Origin: Ga0077555 sp050187415
GTDB lineage: Bacteria; Pseudomonadota; Alphaproteobacteria; Rhizobiales; Hyphomicrobiaceae
Direction: 5' to 3'
DNA: 64,000 nucleotides
Assembly: GCA_050187415.1 (NCBI GenBank)
Contig: JBFWXN010000007.1
Location: forward strand, 1-64,000
Shown: piece after piece, positions 18,062 to 27,120 of the stretch
Layout: every line of letters starts with the position of its first letter
Numbering within the stretch: the stretch's first letter is position 1
Position numbers and translations under genes: made by a program
Notes under the pieces: model-generated
Databases searched by the model: none
What the model was told of the DNA's origin: nothing
Seen by the model: the letters and a program-made list of their open reading frames with translations, nothing else

Positions 18062-18886
18062 TCAATCCAGCTTAAAGCCGCGGCGTTTGACGTATGTGCC
18101 GAAGTCGGCCCGCTCCGGCACCGCATAGTGGCGGGCCTTCTCCTCGCTCCAGCCGTAGTCCTCGGCTTCGCCGAATACAGCGACATTACGCTGCTTGCGA
18201 TAAGGAAAGATGGCGTTGCGGCGGCGATCGTAGCCGCGCACGGCGGCGTCGGTTGCCTCCGCGTAGCGGTTATGGTGGACCGTAAGGCCCAGTGGCAAAC
18301 GCGCCGAGACGAAGGCGGGACCTGCCGGAACGCCGACGCCGAGGCCCGCGACCGGGAAAACATGATCGGGGAGCTTCAGAAGCTCGCTGACCTCCTGGGC
18401 ATGATTGCGGATGACGCTGATTGGGCAGCAGCCGTATCCTGCTGCCTCGGCAGCGAAAACGAATGCTTGCAGCGCGATGCCCGCGTCGACGGCCGCGTTG
18501 AAGAAAGCGTCGAGATGGTCGTTGGCGAAGGCATGGCCGCGCCATTCGTGCACCTGCCTCTGGCGACGGTTGTTGCCAAGAAAGACCAAAAGATGCGGGC
18601 AACCGGGGATCCAGTCCTGATCCGCCAGCAGGTCGTTGATGCGCGCGCGGAGGCCCGCGTCTTCGACAATCAGAATGTCTCGCTGCTGAAGATCGCTTTT
18701 CGAGGGTGCCGAGAGGGCAATGGCCGCGAGCGTCTGCAGGACTTCCGGCGGCATTGGCTCCGGATTGAACCGGCGCACGACACCTCGCCCTGCCATCGTG
18801 CGCAGGGCGGCGCTTTCGGCCATTGCCTCCGGTACGGTGCCCATGTCGCCGAAGCGCAGGTCGAGCAGCTCTTTCAAGGTTTTCAT
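18062..18886 (-). CDS. Nitroreductase-family protein
   Basis: This 274-residue FMN-dependent nitroreductase-like enzyme has the phosphate-binding pattern RGVVRRFNPEPMP near the N-terminus, ALSAPSKSDLQQRDILIV, GIALQAFVFAAEAAGYGCCPIS and AGLGVGVP. The start at 18886 (MKTLKELLDLR) overlaps the preceding uracil-DNA glycosylase stop by the four bases ATGA, which indicates translational coupling. The reaction substrate is not evident. Confidence 0.9.
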   Translation of the reverse strand: MKTLKELLDLRFGDMGTVPEAMAESAALRTMAGRGVVRRFNPEPMPPEVLQTLAAIALSAPSKSDLQQRDILIVEDAGLRARINDLLADQDWIPGCPHLLVFLGNNRRQRQVHEWRGHAFANDHLDAFFNAAVDAGIALQAFVFAAEAAGYGCCPISVIRNHAQEVSELLKLPDHVFPVAGLGVGVPAGPAFVSARLPLGLTVHHNRYAEATDAAVRGYDRRRNAIFPYRKQRNVAVFGEAEDYGWSEEKARHYAVPERADFGTYVKRRGFKLD

Positions 18887-19839
18887 CGGGGGTTGCCTTC
18901 GGGTTCGCCGTCGAGTGCGGTCTTGAGCTGGAGGAGGTCGCGCCAAGCCTGCCGCTTGGCCTCGGGCTGGCGGAGCAAGTAGGCCGGATGGAGTGTGGGC
19001 ATCAGGCGGATCGAGCGACCGGCAATCGTGACGTCCCGCCAGCGACCGCGCAACTTGAGAATGCCGTCCGGAGTCGCGAGCATGGCCTTTGCTGCGGGGC
19101 CGCCGAGGGTGAGGATGAACTCGGGTTCGACCAACTCGATCTGACGTTCGAGAAAGGGTCGGCAGATTTGGGCTTCCTCGGGCGTCGGTGTGCGGTTCCC
19201 AGGCGGCCGCCAATACACGATATTGGTGACGTGGACGTCCGCCTCGCTCAGCGCGATCGCCGCCAGCATGCGATCGAGAAGCTGTCCCGCCCGCCCGACA
19301 AACGGCTTTCCAGCGATGTCTTCATCCCGCCCTGGAGCCTCGCCGATGATCATGACACGGGCCACTGGATGACCGCGATAGAAGCACGTTGTCTTGGCGG
19401 TCGCCTTGAGAGGGCAGCCGTCGAATGCGCGCAGATGCTGTTCCAGCTCGGCAAGAGTCCGCGCCGAGCGCGCCGCATCGCGTGCCGATGCAATGGTCTC
19501 GAAGTCGCGTCTTGGCGGCATTGGCCGGGATGCTGTCGGAGGAACGCTCGGCGGTGTGCCTCGCGCGTGTCCGGGCGAGTCGGAGCCCGGCTCGCGTGGC
19601 GTGCCGCTTCGACGCGACGTCTCTGGTGGTTGCGATGACATGGAGGGGCCGCGCCGCGCGATGGGAGGCGACGGCGATGAGGCCCCTTCCGCATCCGGCC
19701 AGGCAAAATCGCCCCCCGGTTTCGCGTCGGCCCTCGACGTCCAATCGATCGGCTCGTCGTCCAGCGCGTCGGCCACGCCGGCTTCGCGCCACCACGCCAG
19801 CAGCCCCAGCAGCTTCTCTCTTTGCTCGGCGTCTTCCAT
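18883..19839 (-). CDS. Uracil-DNA glycosylase, family 4-like
   Basis: This 318-residue protein removes uracil from DNA. The catalytic domain occupies about residues 125-318. It has the motif IGEAPGRDED (active-site GEAPG), PFVGRAGQLLDRML, NIVYWRPPGNRTPTPEE, LTLGGPAAKAML and the late LHPAYLLRQP. A Pro/Ser-rich N-terminal extension of ~110 residues precedes it. The usual CxxC Fe-S pair is reduced to single cysteines (GCPL, TTC and later ICRPF), so cluster binding is uncertain. The start MEDAEQREKLLGLLAWW at 19839 was preferred over 20025. Its stop overlaps the nitroreductase start. Confidence 0.92.
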   Translation of the reverse strand: MEDAEQREKLLGLLAWWREAGVADALDDEPIDWTSRADAKPGGDFAWPDAEGASSPSPPIARRGPSMSSQPPETSRRSGTPREPGSDSPGHARGTPPSVPPTASRPMPPRRDFETIASARDAARSARTLAELEQHLRAFDGCPLKATAKTTCFYRGHPVARVMIIGEAPGRDEDIAGKPFVGRAGQLLDRMLAAIALSEADVHVTNIVYWRPPGNRTPTPEEAQICRPFLERQIELVEPEFILTLGGPAAKAMLATPDGILKLRGRWRDVTIAGRSIRLMPTLHPAYLLRQPEAKRQAWRDLLQLKTALDGEPEGNPR

Positions 19840-19929
19840 CGCGGCCGAAGCATAGCGCGCCACGCGCCGGGCGCCAGAGGCAGGCGGCATCCATCGCTGC
19901 GGCACGAGCCACGATTCCGGCTTCGAAGC

Positions 19930-19958
19930 TTGACGTTCGGGTCGACAACCACCTATCG
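19930..19958 (+). promoter_or_regulatory. Candidate sigma-70 promoter for ETF-ubiquinone oxidoreductase
   Basis: TTGACG at 19930-19935 is followed after 17 bases by CTATCG at 19953-19958. The predicted transcription start is about 30 bases before the ETF-QO ATG. The match to the alphaproteobacterial -35 is good and the -10 moderate. Confidence 0.4.
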
Positions 19959-19994
19959 AAACGCTGCGGATAAGTATTTTCGGAGCGGGTTGAG

Positions 19995-21677
19995 ATGGCT
20001 GAGAGCGCTGACGAACTGCCGGCACGCGAGGCGATGGAATTTGACGTCGTGATCGTGGGCGCAGGGCCCGCCGGACTTTCGACGGCGATCAGGCTGAGGC
20101 AGCTTTCTCAGGACAGCGGACACGACATCTCAGTTGTCGTGCTGGAGAAGGGCTCGGAGGTCGGCGCACATATTCTGTCCGGCGCAGTGATCGACCCGAT
20201 CGGGCTCGACCGCCTCGTTCCGGACTGGCGCGACAAGGACGCGCCATTGACCACCCAGGTCACGGAGGATCGGTTCTATTATCTCGGGCCGGCTGGCGAG
20301 ATGAGGCTGCCGAACGTCATGATGCCGCCGCTGATGAACAATCACGGCAATTATATCGGCAGCCTCGGCAACGTGTGCAAATGGCTCGCCGAGCAGGCGA
20401 CGGAGCTTGGTGTCGAGATTTACCCGGGCTTCGCCGCGGCAGAGGTGCTCTACGACGACAGCGGCGCCGTCGTCGGCGTGGCGACGGGCGACATGGGGGT
20501 TGGCAAAGACGGAAAGCCCACCGCCAATTTTACCCGCGGCATGGAACTGCGCGGCCGGTACACAATCATCTCCGAGGGCGCCCGCGGTTCGCTCGCCAAG
20601 CAGCTCATCCAGAGATTCAAGCTCGACGAAGGCCATGAGCCGCAAAAGTACGGCATCGGCCTCAAGGAGTTGTGGGAGGTGCGGCCCGACAAGCACGAGC
20701 CCGGCGTGATCCAGCATTCGTTCGGCTGGCCGCTCGACAACAAGACCGGCGGCGGCTCGTTTCTCTATCACTACGGCGAGAATCTGGTGTCGGTCGGGTT
20801 CGTCGTGCACCTGAATTACAAGAACCCGTATCTCTCCCCCTACGAAGAGTTCCAGCGCTTCAAGACGCACCCGGCGATCCGTGGCGTCTTCGAAGGCGGC
20901 AAGCGCATCGCTTACGGCGCCCGCGCGATCACCGAGGGCGGATGGCAGTCGATCCCGACGCTGGTTTTCCCGGGCGGCGTGCTGACGGGCTGTGCCGCAG
21001 GCCTCGTCAACGTCCCGCGTATCAAGGGCAGCCACAATGCGATGCTTTCCGGTATTCATGCGGCTGAAGAGCTGTTCGAAGCGCTCAAGGCAGGCCGCAG
21101 CCACGACAGGCTCGAAGGCTACGAGGAGGCGGTTCGCGGAGGGCCGATCGGCGACGACCTGAAGCGCGTGCGCAACGTCAAGCCTTACTGGTCGAAGCTC
21201 GGCACATTCGCCGGGATCGGCCTCGGCGGCCTCGACATGTGGCTGAACACAATTATCTCGGGCGTCGGGTTCGGGAATACCGCCAAGCACGGCAAGCCAG
21301 ACTACGCGGGAACAGGCCGGGCGGCCGACTTCAAGCCGATCCCTTATCCGCGGCCCGACGGCACCCTGACGTTCGACCGTCTCACGGATCTCTCGTTTTC
21401 GGCAACCAATCATGAGGAGGATCAGCCGGTTCACCTCAAGGTCAAGGACATGAACCTGCAGGTTACCTCGGAGCTCGGTCAGTACGATGGGCCGTCGAAC
21501 CGCTACTGTCCGGCAGGTGTCTATGAGTGGGTGGACGATGACGGAGGCGGAAAACGCTTCCAGATCAACGCGCAGAACTGTGTGCACTGCAAGACGTGCG
21601 ATATCAAGGACCCGAACCAGAATATCAACTGGACAGTGCCCGAAGGCGGCGGCGGGCCGAACTATCCTGGCATGTAG
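19995..21677 (+). CDS. Electron transfer flavoprotein-ubiquinone oxidoreductase
   Basis: ETF-QO passes electrons from ETF (fed by acyl-CoA dehydrogenases) to ubiquinone at the inner membrane. The 560-residue length is standard. The FAD site VVIVGAGPAGLSTAIRL is at residues ~17-33. Conserved internal segments include GAHILSGAVIDP and NNHGNYIGSLG. The C-terminal ferredoxin-like domain has four cysteines for [4Fe-4S] (CPAGVYEW, then CVHCKTCDI). An internal Met at 20034 is an alternative start. Its presence fits the many acyl-CoA genes nearby. Confidence 0.97.
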   Translation: MAESADELPAREAMEFDVVIVGAGPAGLSTAIRLRQLSQDSGHDISVVVLEKGSEVGAHILSGAVIDPIGLDRLVPDWRDKDAPLTTQVTEDRFYYLGPAGEMRLPNVMMPPLMNNHGNYIGSLGNVCKWLAEQATELGVEIYPGFAAAEVLYDDSGAVVGVATGDMGVGKDGKPTANFTRGMELRGRYTIISEGARGSLAKQLIQRFKLDEGHEPQKYGIGLKELWEVRPDKHEPGVIQHSFGWPLDNKTGGGSFLYHYGENLVSVGFVVHLNYKNPYLSPYEEFQRFKTHPAIRGVFEGGKRIAYGARAITEGGWQSIPTLVFPGGVLTGCAAGLVNVPRIKGSHNAMLSGIHAAEELFEALKAGRSHDRLEGYEEAVRGGPIGDDLKRVRNVKPYWSKLGTFAGIGLGGLDMWLNTIISGVGFGNTAKHGKPDYAGTGRAADFKPIPYPRPDGTLTFDRLTDLSFSATNHEEDQPVHLKVKDMNLQVTSELGQYDGPSNRYCPAGVYEWVDDDGGGKRFQINAQNCVHCKTCDIKDPNQNINWTVPEGGGGPNYPGM

Positions 21678-21949
21678 GCTTCGCGCGATTGGATTGGTGG
21701 CTCCGGAGGGCGTTGACGGGCGATGGCGCTTCTCCCGTCGCGTCGATGCGGCCCCATGGCGACGGCCGAGAACGGTCGCAGGAGCGACGTGCGTGGTGCC
21801 CGCGCCGGCTGATTGGATGTTCTCGATCGCCAATCATCGCGCCCGGTGCGGCGAGCCAGCTTGACTTCGCCACAATCTAAGACCAAATCCGAGAAGGCTC
21901 GGGGCTTGGTGGTGCAACTTTTGGGCATCAAGCTGGAGGGATGCGGCAC

Positions 21950-22171
21950 ATGAATGCCGTCAAGGTCATATCGTTGTGGGGGCTTGGTGCCATCTGCGCG
22001 GCCGTAGCGGGCGGCATTATTGCCGCTGCGAGAAACCGCGATCACTCGTGGTGGGCGGCATGGTGTTTCGTTTTGCCGCCGATGCTGATCGTGCTGCTGC
22101 TTCTCCGGCGGAACACGGGGCCGAGGCCGCGTCGCCCGACGCTCGATGAAGAGGATCGCGAGCTCGTCTGA
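21950..22171 (+). CDS. Small two-helix membrane protein of unknown function
   Basis: This 73-residue protein has two hydrophobic stretches (VISLWGLGAICAAVAGGIIA and WWAAWCFVLPPMLIVLLLL) and a charged C-terminal tail (RRPTLDEEDRELV). The ATG at 21950 is placed 9 bases after GGAGGG; the in-frame ATG at 21941 abuts the site and is unlikely. Start choice and composition support a real gene. No family recognised. Confidence 0.65.
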   Translation: MNAVKVISLWGLGAICAAVAGGIIAAARNRDHSWWAAWCFVLPPMLIVLLLLRRNTGPRPRRPTLDEEDRELV

Positions 22172-22255
22172 TCGGAACGTGCGCCTGCGCCACGAAATGG
22201 ACAGGCGCCGTTATGAGTCCCGGCATGCCCCAAAGACTGGTGCGTTTGCCGGCGA

Positions 22256-22738
22256 TCACTCGAGGACAGGTGCGAGTTCAGCAGGATCGGCCGGACGCCG
22301 CACGCGGCCGTCGAGATGGGCGCCCTGCTCGACGCTAAGCTGATGATGCAGGATATCGCCGTCGACCTTTGCGCTCGAGCTCAGCATGACGCTGACGCCC
22401 TTGACGGTTCCAGCGACCGCGCCGTGAACGACGACGCTCTGTCCGGAAACCACGCCGGTGACGTGGCCCTTCTCGCCGATGATGACCTCGTTTCCGACGA
22501 CGTCGCCCTCGACCTTGCCCTCAACCTGCAGGGTGCCGCGCGTGATGATGCGCAGGCCCTGACCGACGATGGTCAGATCGTTGCCGATGATCGAAAGAGT
22601 GCCATCCTGGCGGCTACCCACCGGACGCGAAGTGCCGGCGCTGCGGTCGGCACCATTCGGCGGCAGATCGAAGGGTTTCTCGACGGGCTTGATGTCGCTG
22701 ATGGATCTTGCGGTATTGGTGGGTTGACGCGTGAACAC
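22256..22738 (-). CDS. Bactofilin (polymer-forming cytoskeletal protein)
   Basis: This 160-residue bactofilin has a short disordered N-terminus with Pro/Arg. A central beta-helix follows, made of repeats such as GTLQVEGKVEGDVVGNEVIIG, GHVTGVVSGQSVVVHGAVAGTV and SAKVDGDILHHQLSVEQGA. Bactofilins polymerise at the membrane and scaffold shape or polar determinants. The usual neighbouring M23 peptidase gene is absent here. Confidence 0.93.
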   Translation of the reverse strand: MFTRQPTNTARSISDIKPVEKPFDLPPNGADRSAGTSRPVGSRQDGTLSIIGNDLTIVGQGLRIITRGTLQVEGKVEGDVVGNEVIIGEKGHVTGVVSGQSVVVHGAVAGTVKGVSVMLSSSAKVDGDILHHQLSVEQGAHLDGRVRRPADPAELAPVLE

Positions 22739-22834
22739 AATTGGCCCCCTTTTCGAGCTGAAACAGCCCTCCCGAGGCCCACAACGTCATGCGCTCATGT
22801 TCGAAATATGTCGAAGCCGATCTTTCGATGCGTG

Positions 22835-23689
22835 TCAGGCTACCACATGCGCTCTGGAGCGTGCGTTGACGCGCATCGTTCGGCGGCGAAGGCGGATACC
22901 GGTCTCGCCGCGTTCGCGAGCCGGTAGGATGTCGAGGCTGGGCCAAAGGCCGGTGACGAGGGTTCGTGCGTAGCCGTTGGCGTGGCCAGATCGGCGCATC
23001 GCCGCTGCGGCACCATGATGATCGTATGCGAGGCGGTGGGTCGAAAGCACGACGCCGCGCTCTTCGGGCACGAGGAGGCCGTACCAAACATCGGTGGTTC
23101 CGTCATTGGCCGGCATGCCGATCACGCCGGCATTGAACCAGGTGGCATGCCCGCTCTTCTCGATGAACGGCACACCGCAGTGGCCGGCGATGACGACGTC
23201 GCTTCCGGCCAGCGTGCATTCCTCGGCGAGGATGTCGCGTTCGGAGGCAAAGACCCAGCGTGCGATCTCGTCCGTGCCGCCGTGCACCACCCGGAACCGA
23301 ATGCCTGCCAACTGGAACGAAAGGGTTGCCGGCAGTGCTCCCATCCAGGTGCGCATCTCGTCCGAGACGCGCGAGGCAGCGTAGGGATACCAGCCCTTGG
23401 CCAGCACATCGCAGGCGCTTCCTTCCTCGAAATTGCAGGCGCAATCTTCGGCCCCCGCGGCCAGCTGCTGCTCGCAGTTGCCCTGGATTACATGGCAGCC
23501 CCAGGTAGCGACGGCGCGCGCTGTTTCATCCGGCTCGGCGCAGTAGGCAACGACATCACCCGTGCAAATCACATTCGATGGGGCGATGCCGCGACGGTCG
23601 GCCTCGCGCCTTGCCGCGAGCGTGGCCCGTAGATTGGAGTACGGGCCGCCGATCACCATGACGGGGCCGGGTGCGAGTTCAATCTGCAT
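22835..23689 (-). CDS. Variant calcineurin-like metallophosphoesterase-family protein with altered metal-site motifs
   Basis: This 284-residue protein aligns in order with small metallophosphoesterases, but several metal motifs differ. The first (normally SDxHGN) reads GGPYSN at 14-19. The second is intact (ICTGDVVAYC, 41-50). GNHD becomes GNCE (70-73). VVHGG at 134-138 is near-normal. GHTH becomes GHCG (169-172). A cysteine-rich stretch DCACNFEEGSACD lies around 82-94. I recall this set as shared by a small group of alphaproteobacterial proteins, so it is probably a conserved variant and not decay. The start at 23689 was preferred over 23725. Function unknown. Confidence 0.8.
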   Translation of the reverse strand: MQIELAPGPVMVIGGPYSNLRATLAARREADRRGIAPSNVICTGDVVAYCAEPDETARAVATWGCHVIQGNCEQQLAAGAEDCACNFEEGSACDVLAKGWYPYAASRVSDEMRTWMGALPATLSFQLAGIRFRVVHGGTDEIARWVFASERDILAEECTLAGSDVVIAGHCGVPFIEKSGHATWFNAGVIGMPANDGTTDVWYGLLVPEERGVVLSTHRLAYDHHGAAAAMRRSGHANGYARTLVTGLWPSLDILPARERGETGIRLRRRTMRVNARSRAHVVA

Positions 23690-23833
23690 TCCTGTGCTTC
23701 CAGCGATGTTCGACGTATTCGGCAAAGGTCAACGGGCGCTCAGGCTTAACGGCTCGATCGGCATCCGACAATCATCCCCGAATGGCGATGCGAGGCTGAC
23801 CGACGGCGGACCGTTGCGCATCCCGGTCGAGCC

Positions 23834-25651
23834 TCACTCGGCGGCCTGTGCGGGAGGGCTGGGCGCGCCGAAATTCGGATCAAGGCCGAGGCCGGCCTTA
23901 TCGCTTGACGCGTGACCTCGCGTTGGGTTGAGGCGCCAATGGGCATTGAGAATTGCCGTGAGGCGGTCTTCACGCCTTTTGATGTCCTCAGGCCGCCACT
24001 CGGCGGCAGGCTCGATGTCGCGGGTGATCAGCGGCTGGCGCGCGGCATCGGGGCCGAAATAAATCTTGAGCTTGCTGGCGAAATCGGAATTGCGCGCCTG
24101 CTTGTTCTCGTCGCGGGACACGAGAATGAGATTACCGATCGATTGCGTGCACCGTTCGCGCTCGTCGGCCTTCGGGAACCATTCGTACCACTGGCTCGAT
24201 CGGCCGGGCTTCTGGGGGAGCACGTGCTCCACGGTGAAATCCTCAGGATCGAGTCCCTGAGGATGGCCGGCGAGAAGATCGTTCAGGCGCAACAGGACGA
24301 GCTTGCAGGCCAGCTGGCTGCGAGCGTGCAAGGTGCGCAAGTTGAATGCGATCAACCGCTGCTCGTCACGCGTGAGTTCGAGCGGGCCGGCCGCGTCGCC
24401 GTCGAGGCGCGCTGTCCGGATGGCATCCAGAACCGCGCGGTAGCGCGTCGCCCGCTTGTCCGAGCCGGTGCCAAGGAGGCGCAACCCATAGGCGAGCCGC
24501 TCGAGACGAGCAAGGAACGGAACGAGGCGACCTGGATCGCCGTCGACGGCACGCCAATACAGCATGAGGGGCGGGACCCAGTCGTGGTTTCCGAGCCAGC
24601 CGAGATAGCGCAGCGGTACCGACAGGGACGGAGGCATCGCGGTTCCCGAAGCCTGGCGGATCGAGCTCAGGATATCGGCGTATGGGAAGAGCGTTCCTTC
24701 GACGAACTTTTCTGCATTGCCGTTGCGATCGACGAGCATGCGGATCTCGTCGAGAATGCGCGCGCGCGAGCGACCTTCGATGGTGCGCAGATGGCTGAAC
24801 AGCTCCTCGAACGACCCGCCCAGGGCGTGCTCGAAGTCGCGCCAGCGATCATTGAGCCGGCCGCGCCGATCGGCTGGTACGTCGCCGAGGATCTGGGCCT
24901 TCAGGATGTCGCCTCGGGCCAGTGGCAGGCCGCGATCGTTGAGCACGGCGAACAAGTGGTGGGCACGGTCGAGGGTACGCGCAGAGATGACGGCGAAGTG
25001 GCAGTTCTCCAATAGGAATTGCAGGAGCTGCCGACGACGCTCTCTGCTCTCGCCGATCAGACTTGCCATGAGATGCTCGCGCACCTCGAGCAAACGCGTT
25101 TCGGGTGCCGGCAGATCGTCGTCCGCCGGCATGGCGGAAGATGCGCCCGGCTGTTGGATGTATTCGTAGAAAAAGCGATGCGTTCCGCCGGCGAGCCGCA
25201 ATCGCAGGAAATCTCTCACGTCGTCGCCGCCGTGGGCAGGGCTGTCCGGATCGCTAAGACACCGCGCCGCCGCAACCGCCGCATCGATATCGTCGTCCTC
25301 GGCCATGTCGCGCAGAACGGCCAACAGAATGGTGACGGTCGCGAGCCGCTGAAGGCCGTCGATGATCTCGTGCGTTGCATCCGGCGCGCCGGCCCGGCCC
25401 GATCCGCTGCTGCGCTCGGTCTCCATCAAGACAATCGCGCCGAGGAAGTAGTCGTTGCCGGCTTTGTCACCGATGGCTTCGGCAGGGCAATCGTCGATGG
25501 CCAGCAGGACGTCGTCAAGTAGTTGGGCGGCCTGACGGACCGTCCATGCGTAGGGGCGCTGATAGCCGGGGACACGCAAGCGAAGACGGCCGCCCAGCAT
25601 TTCCCCGATCGTCATGCAACTGGCACTAAAGGGGGGCGGCATGGGACTCAT
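23834..25651 (-). CDS. DUF262-DUF1524 (GmrSD-like) protein
   Basis: This 605-residue protein fuses the two halves of the GmrS/GmrD type. The N-terminal DUF262 (ParB-like NTPase) has RVPGYQRPYAW near residue 26 and IIDGLQRLATVTIL near 97; the usual DGQQR is DGLQR here. The C-terminal DUF1524 HNH-like nuclease has EHVLPQKPG from 475, then SIGNLILVS and NSDFASKLKIYF. GmrSD enzymes cut modified phage DNA and relatives act in BREX/type IV systems, so an anti-phage role is plausible. Start uncertain: 25651, 25642 and 25615 are all possible without a clear ribosome-binding site. An HTH/S24 regulator gene lies immediately upstream on the same strand. Confidence 0.85.
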   Translation of the reverse strand: MSPMPPPFSASCMTIGEMLGGRLRLRVPGYQRPYAWTVRQAAQLLDDVLLAIDDCPAEAIGDKAGNDYFLGAIVLMETERSSGSGRAGAPDATHEIIDGLQRLATVTILLAVLRDMAEDDDIDAAVAAARCLSDPDSPAHGGDDVRDFLRLRLAGGTHRFFYEYIQQPGASSAMPADDDLPAPETRLLEVREHLMASLIGESRERRRQLLQFLLENCHFAVISARTLDRAHHLFAVLNDRGLPLARGDILKAQILGDVPADRRGRLNDRWRDFEHALGGSFEELFSHLRTIEGRSRARILDEIRMLVDRNGNAEKFVEGTLFPYADILSSIRQASGTAMPPSLSVPLRYLGWLGNHDWVPPLMLYWRAVDGDPGRLVPFLARLERLAYGLRLLGTGSDKRATRYRAVLDAIRTARLDGDAAGPLELTRDEQRLIAFNLRTLHARSQLACKLVLLRLNDLLAGHPQGLDPEDFTVEHVLPQKPGRSSQWYEWFPKADERERCTQSIGNLILVSRDENKQARNSDFASKLKIYFGPDAARQPLITRDIEPAAEWRPEDIKRREDRLTAILNAHWRLNPTRGHASSDKAGLGLDPNFGAPSPPAQAAE

Positions 25652-25787
25652 CGCACTTACGCGGCTCTGACACGGCCGGGTGAACTTGCCTAGCGTGGGG
25701 CGTCGGATAGCATGTGCACCCGGCGCATAACAACCGCACGCTGGCGCCATCCACATCGAGATGTGTTCAACCTCTTCGCGACGTGGG

Positions 25788-26474
25788 CTATTGGAGCGCG
25801 AGTATGATCCGCGCCATCCAGTCGAGGTCGCACTGGCGGACACTTAGGCGCTGGGTGGTGTCGGAAAACTTCCCCAGCTCGATGTGTGTCGCGGTCGTTG
25901 TCAGCAGGAGACATGGGATCACCGGCATTCCGGCGGGCTTGGCGAGGACACGATCCCCTGCACGCGGTTTTGCCTCCTCGGATACGACCAAGATGTTGCC
26001 GAGGCTGTAGACGGGCTCCAGGCTGGAGTCGCCGACCGATACCGCGAATTTGCGCCATGCCGGAGCAGGCAGCGTGCCACTTTCGGATGCGCAGGCAGGC
26101 GCCGGCGTGGGATCCCAGTTGCTGACGACTGCTCTGCGGATCTCGGCGATGATGGCAATCCCTGACAACTCGCCCAGTCCGGCTCCGCCGAGGGGGACAC
26201 CAAGGGGGCGGTCGAGCTGCAGCGTGGCGAACTCGCCGAGCGCCGTTCCCGTAGCTTTGAGAACCTTGGCGATGCTCTCGGTATTCGGCCAACGCGGACG
26301 ACCTTCCGGAGTGAGACGCTTGGAGCGGTTGAAGGCGGTCGGGTCGAGCCCCGCCAGGCGAGCCAGGCCCGACGCTGTGAGGCCATTCCTGCTCGCCAGC
26401 GCGTCGATCGCGCTCCAGATCCAATCGTGAGTGAGGGGGCGGTCCTGCCGTCGCAACCCGTTCGCCTCGTGCAT
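25788..26474 (-). CDS. HTH and S24-peptidase-like transcriptional regulator
   Basis: This 228-residue regulator combines an N-terminal CI/XRE-like helix-turn-helix (residues ~17-80: AIDALASRNGLTASGLARL, then LDPTAFNRSKRL) with a C-terminal LexA/CI S24 fold. The latter has VGDSSLEPVY, with Ser150 in the nucleophile position, and PRAGDRVLAK. The catalytic Lys segment (normally VKRL-like) reads MPVIPCLLL, so self-cleavage may be lost. The start at 26474 was preferred over 26630. It is 136 bp upstream of the DUF262-DUF1524 gene and may control it. Confidence 0.85.
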   Translation of the reverse strand: MHEANGLRRQDRPLTHDWIWSAIDALASRNGLTASGLARLAGLDPTAFNRSKRLTPEGRPRWPNTESIAKVLKATGTALGEFATLQLDRPLGVPLGGAGLGELSGIAIIAEIRRAVVSNWDPTPAPACASESGTLPAPAWRKFAVSVGDSSLEPVYSLGNILVVSEEAKPRAGDRVLAKPAGMPVIPCLLLTTTATHIELGKFSDTTQRLSVRQCDLDWMARIILALQ

Positions 26475-26721
26475 ATCACGTGCTATGCCTGCCGGACTTC
26501 CATGGTCGGGGTGAGGGCCTTCCAGGGGGCGGTCCAGGTCGGGGGCTTGTGGCGGCGATCGAACGGATGACAGGGGAGGTCGGCCGACGGGGGCCGGGAT
26601 GCCGTTGTGCTTCCTCACTCTTCCAGGCATCTTCGGATCTCGTCAGCGGTTCCCGTCCCCTTCGCGGGGCGATCGGCGAGCTTTGAGCTGCTCGAACCGG
26701 AGTGCTCCGGAACCAGGGTCA

Positions 26722-27120
26722 ATGATAAAGTTTATCCCAACAATGGTTTACAAGGTCTGTTCAACTGCCGACTGGCAGCAGGCAAAGCAGATCGGCTCCT
26801 TCGATGGATCGCCGCACGACCGACGAGATGGGTTCATACATCTGTCCACTTACGAGCAGCTGGCGGGAACCCTGGCGAAGCATTACTCGTCGGCTGATGG
26901 CCGGGCGCTGCCGGGCATGGTGCTGGTTGCGTTCGACACAGCTTCCCTCGGCCCGAGCCTCAAATGGGAGGCCGCTCGCGACGGGGCACTCTTTCCACAC
27001 CTTTACGCTCCCCTCCAGACGCGTCTCGCCATCAGCGAGGCAGTGCTGGACGTCGACGCCGAGGGCCGTCACGTCCTCACGGGAGAACATGGGCATGCAG
27101 GAGGCCTCGGGAGATGCTGA
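26722..27120 (+). CDS. DUF952-family protein
   Basis: This protein of up to 132 residues matches the DUF952 pattern: VYKVCSTADWQQAKQIG, GSPHDRRDGFIHLST, GMVLVAFDT, then KWEAARDGALFPHLY. The domain proper starts at the Met at 26743; the ATG at 26722 is also in frame. A 13-base palindrome (GATAAA-G-TTTATC, 26724-26736) covers the segment between these two starts, so it would be an upstream operator if translation begins at 26743. The last bases overlap the pyrD start by 7 bp, indicating coupling. Function of the family is unknown. Confidence 0.88.
   Translation: MIKFIPTMVYKVCSTADWQQAKQIGSFDGSPHDRRDGFIHLSTYEQLAGTLAKHYSSADGRALPGMVLVAFDTASLGPSLKWEAARDGALFPHLYAPLQTRLAISEAVLDVDAEGRHVLTGEHGHAGGLGRC

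Noticed and set aside
20130..21833. Long minus-strand frame opposite ETF-QO
   Set aside because: Antisense shadow caused by high GC; the plus strand encodes a full-length ETF-QO.
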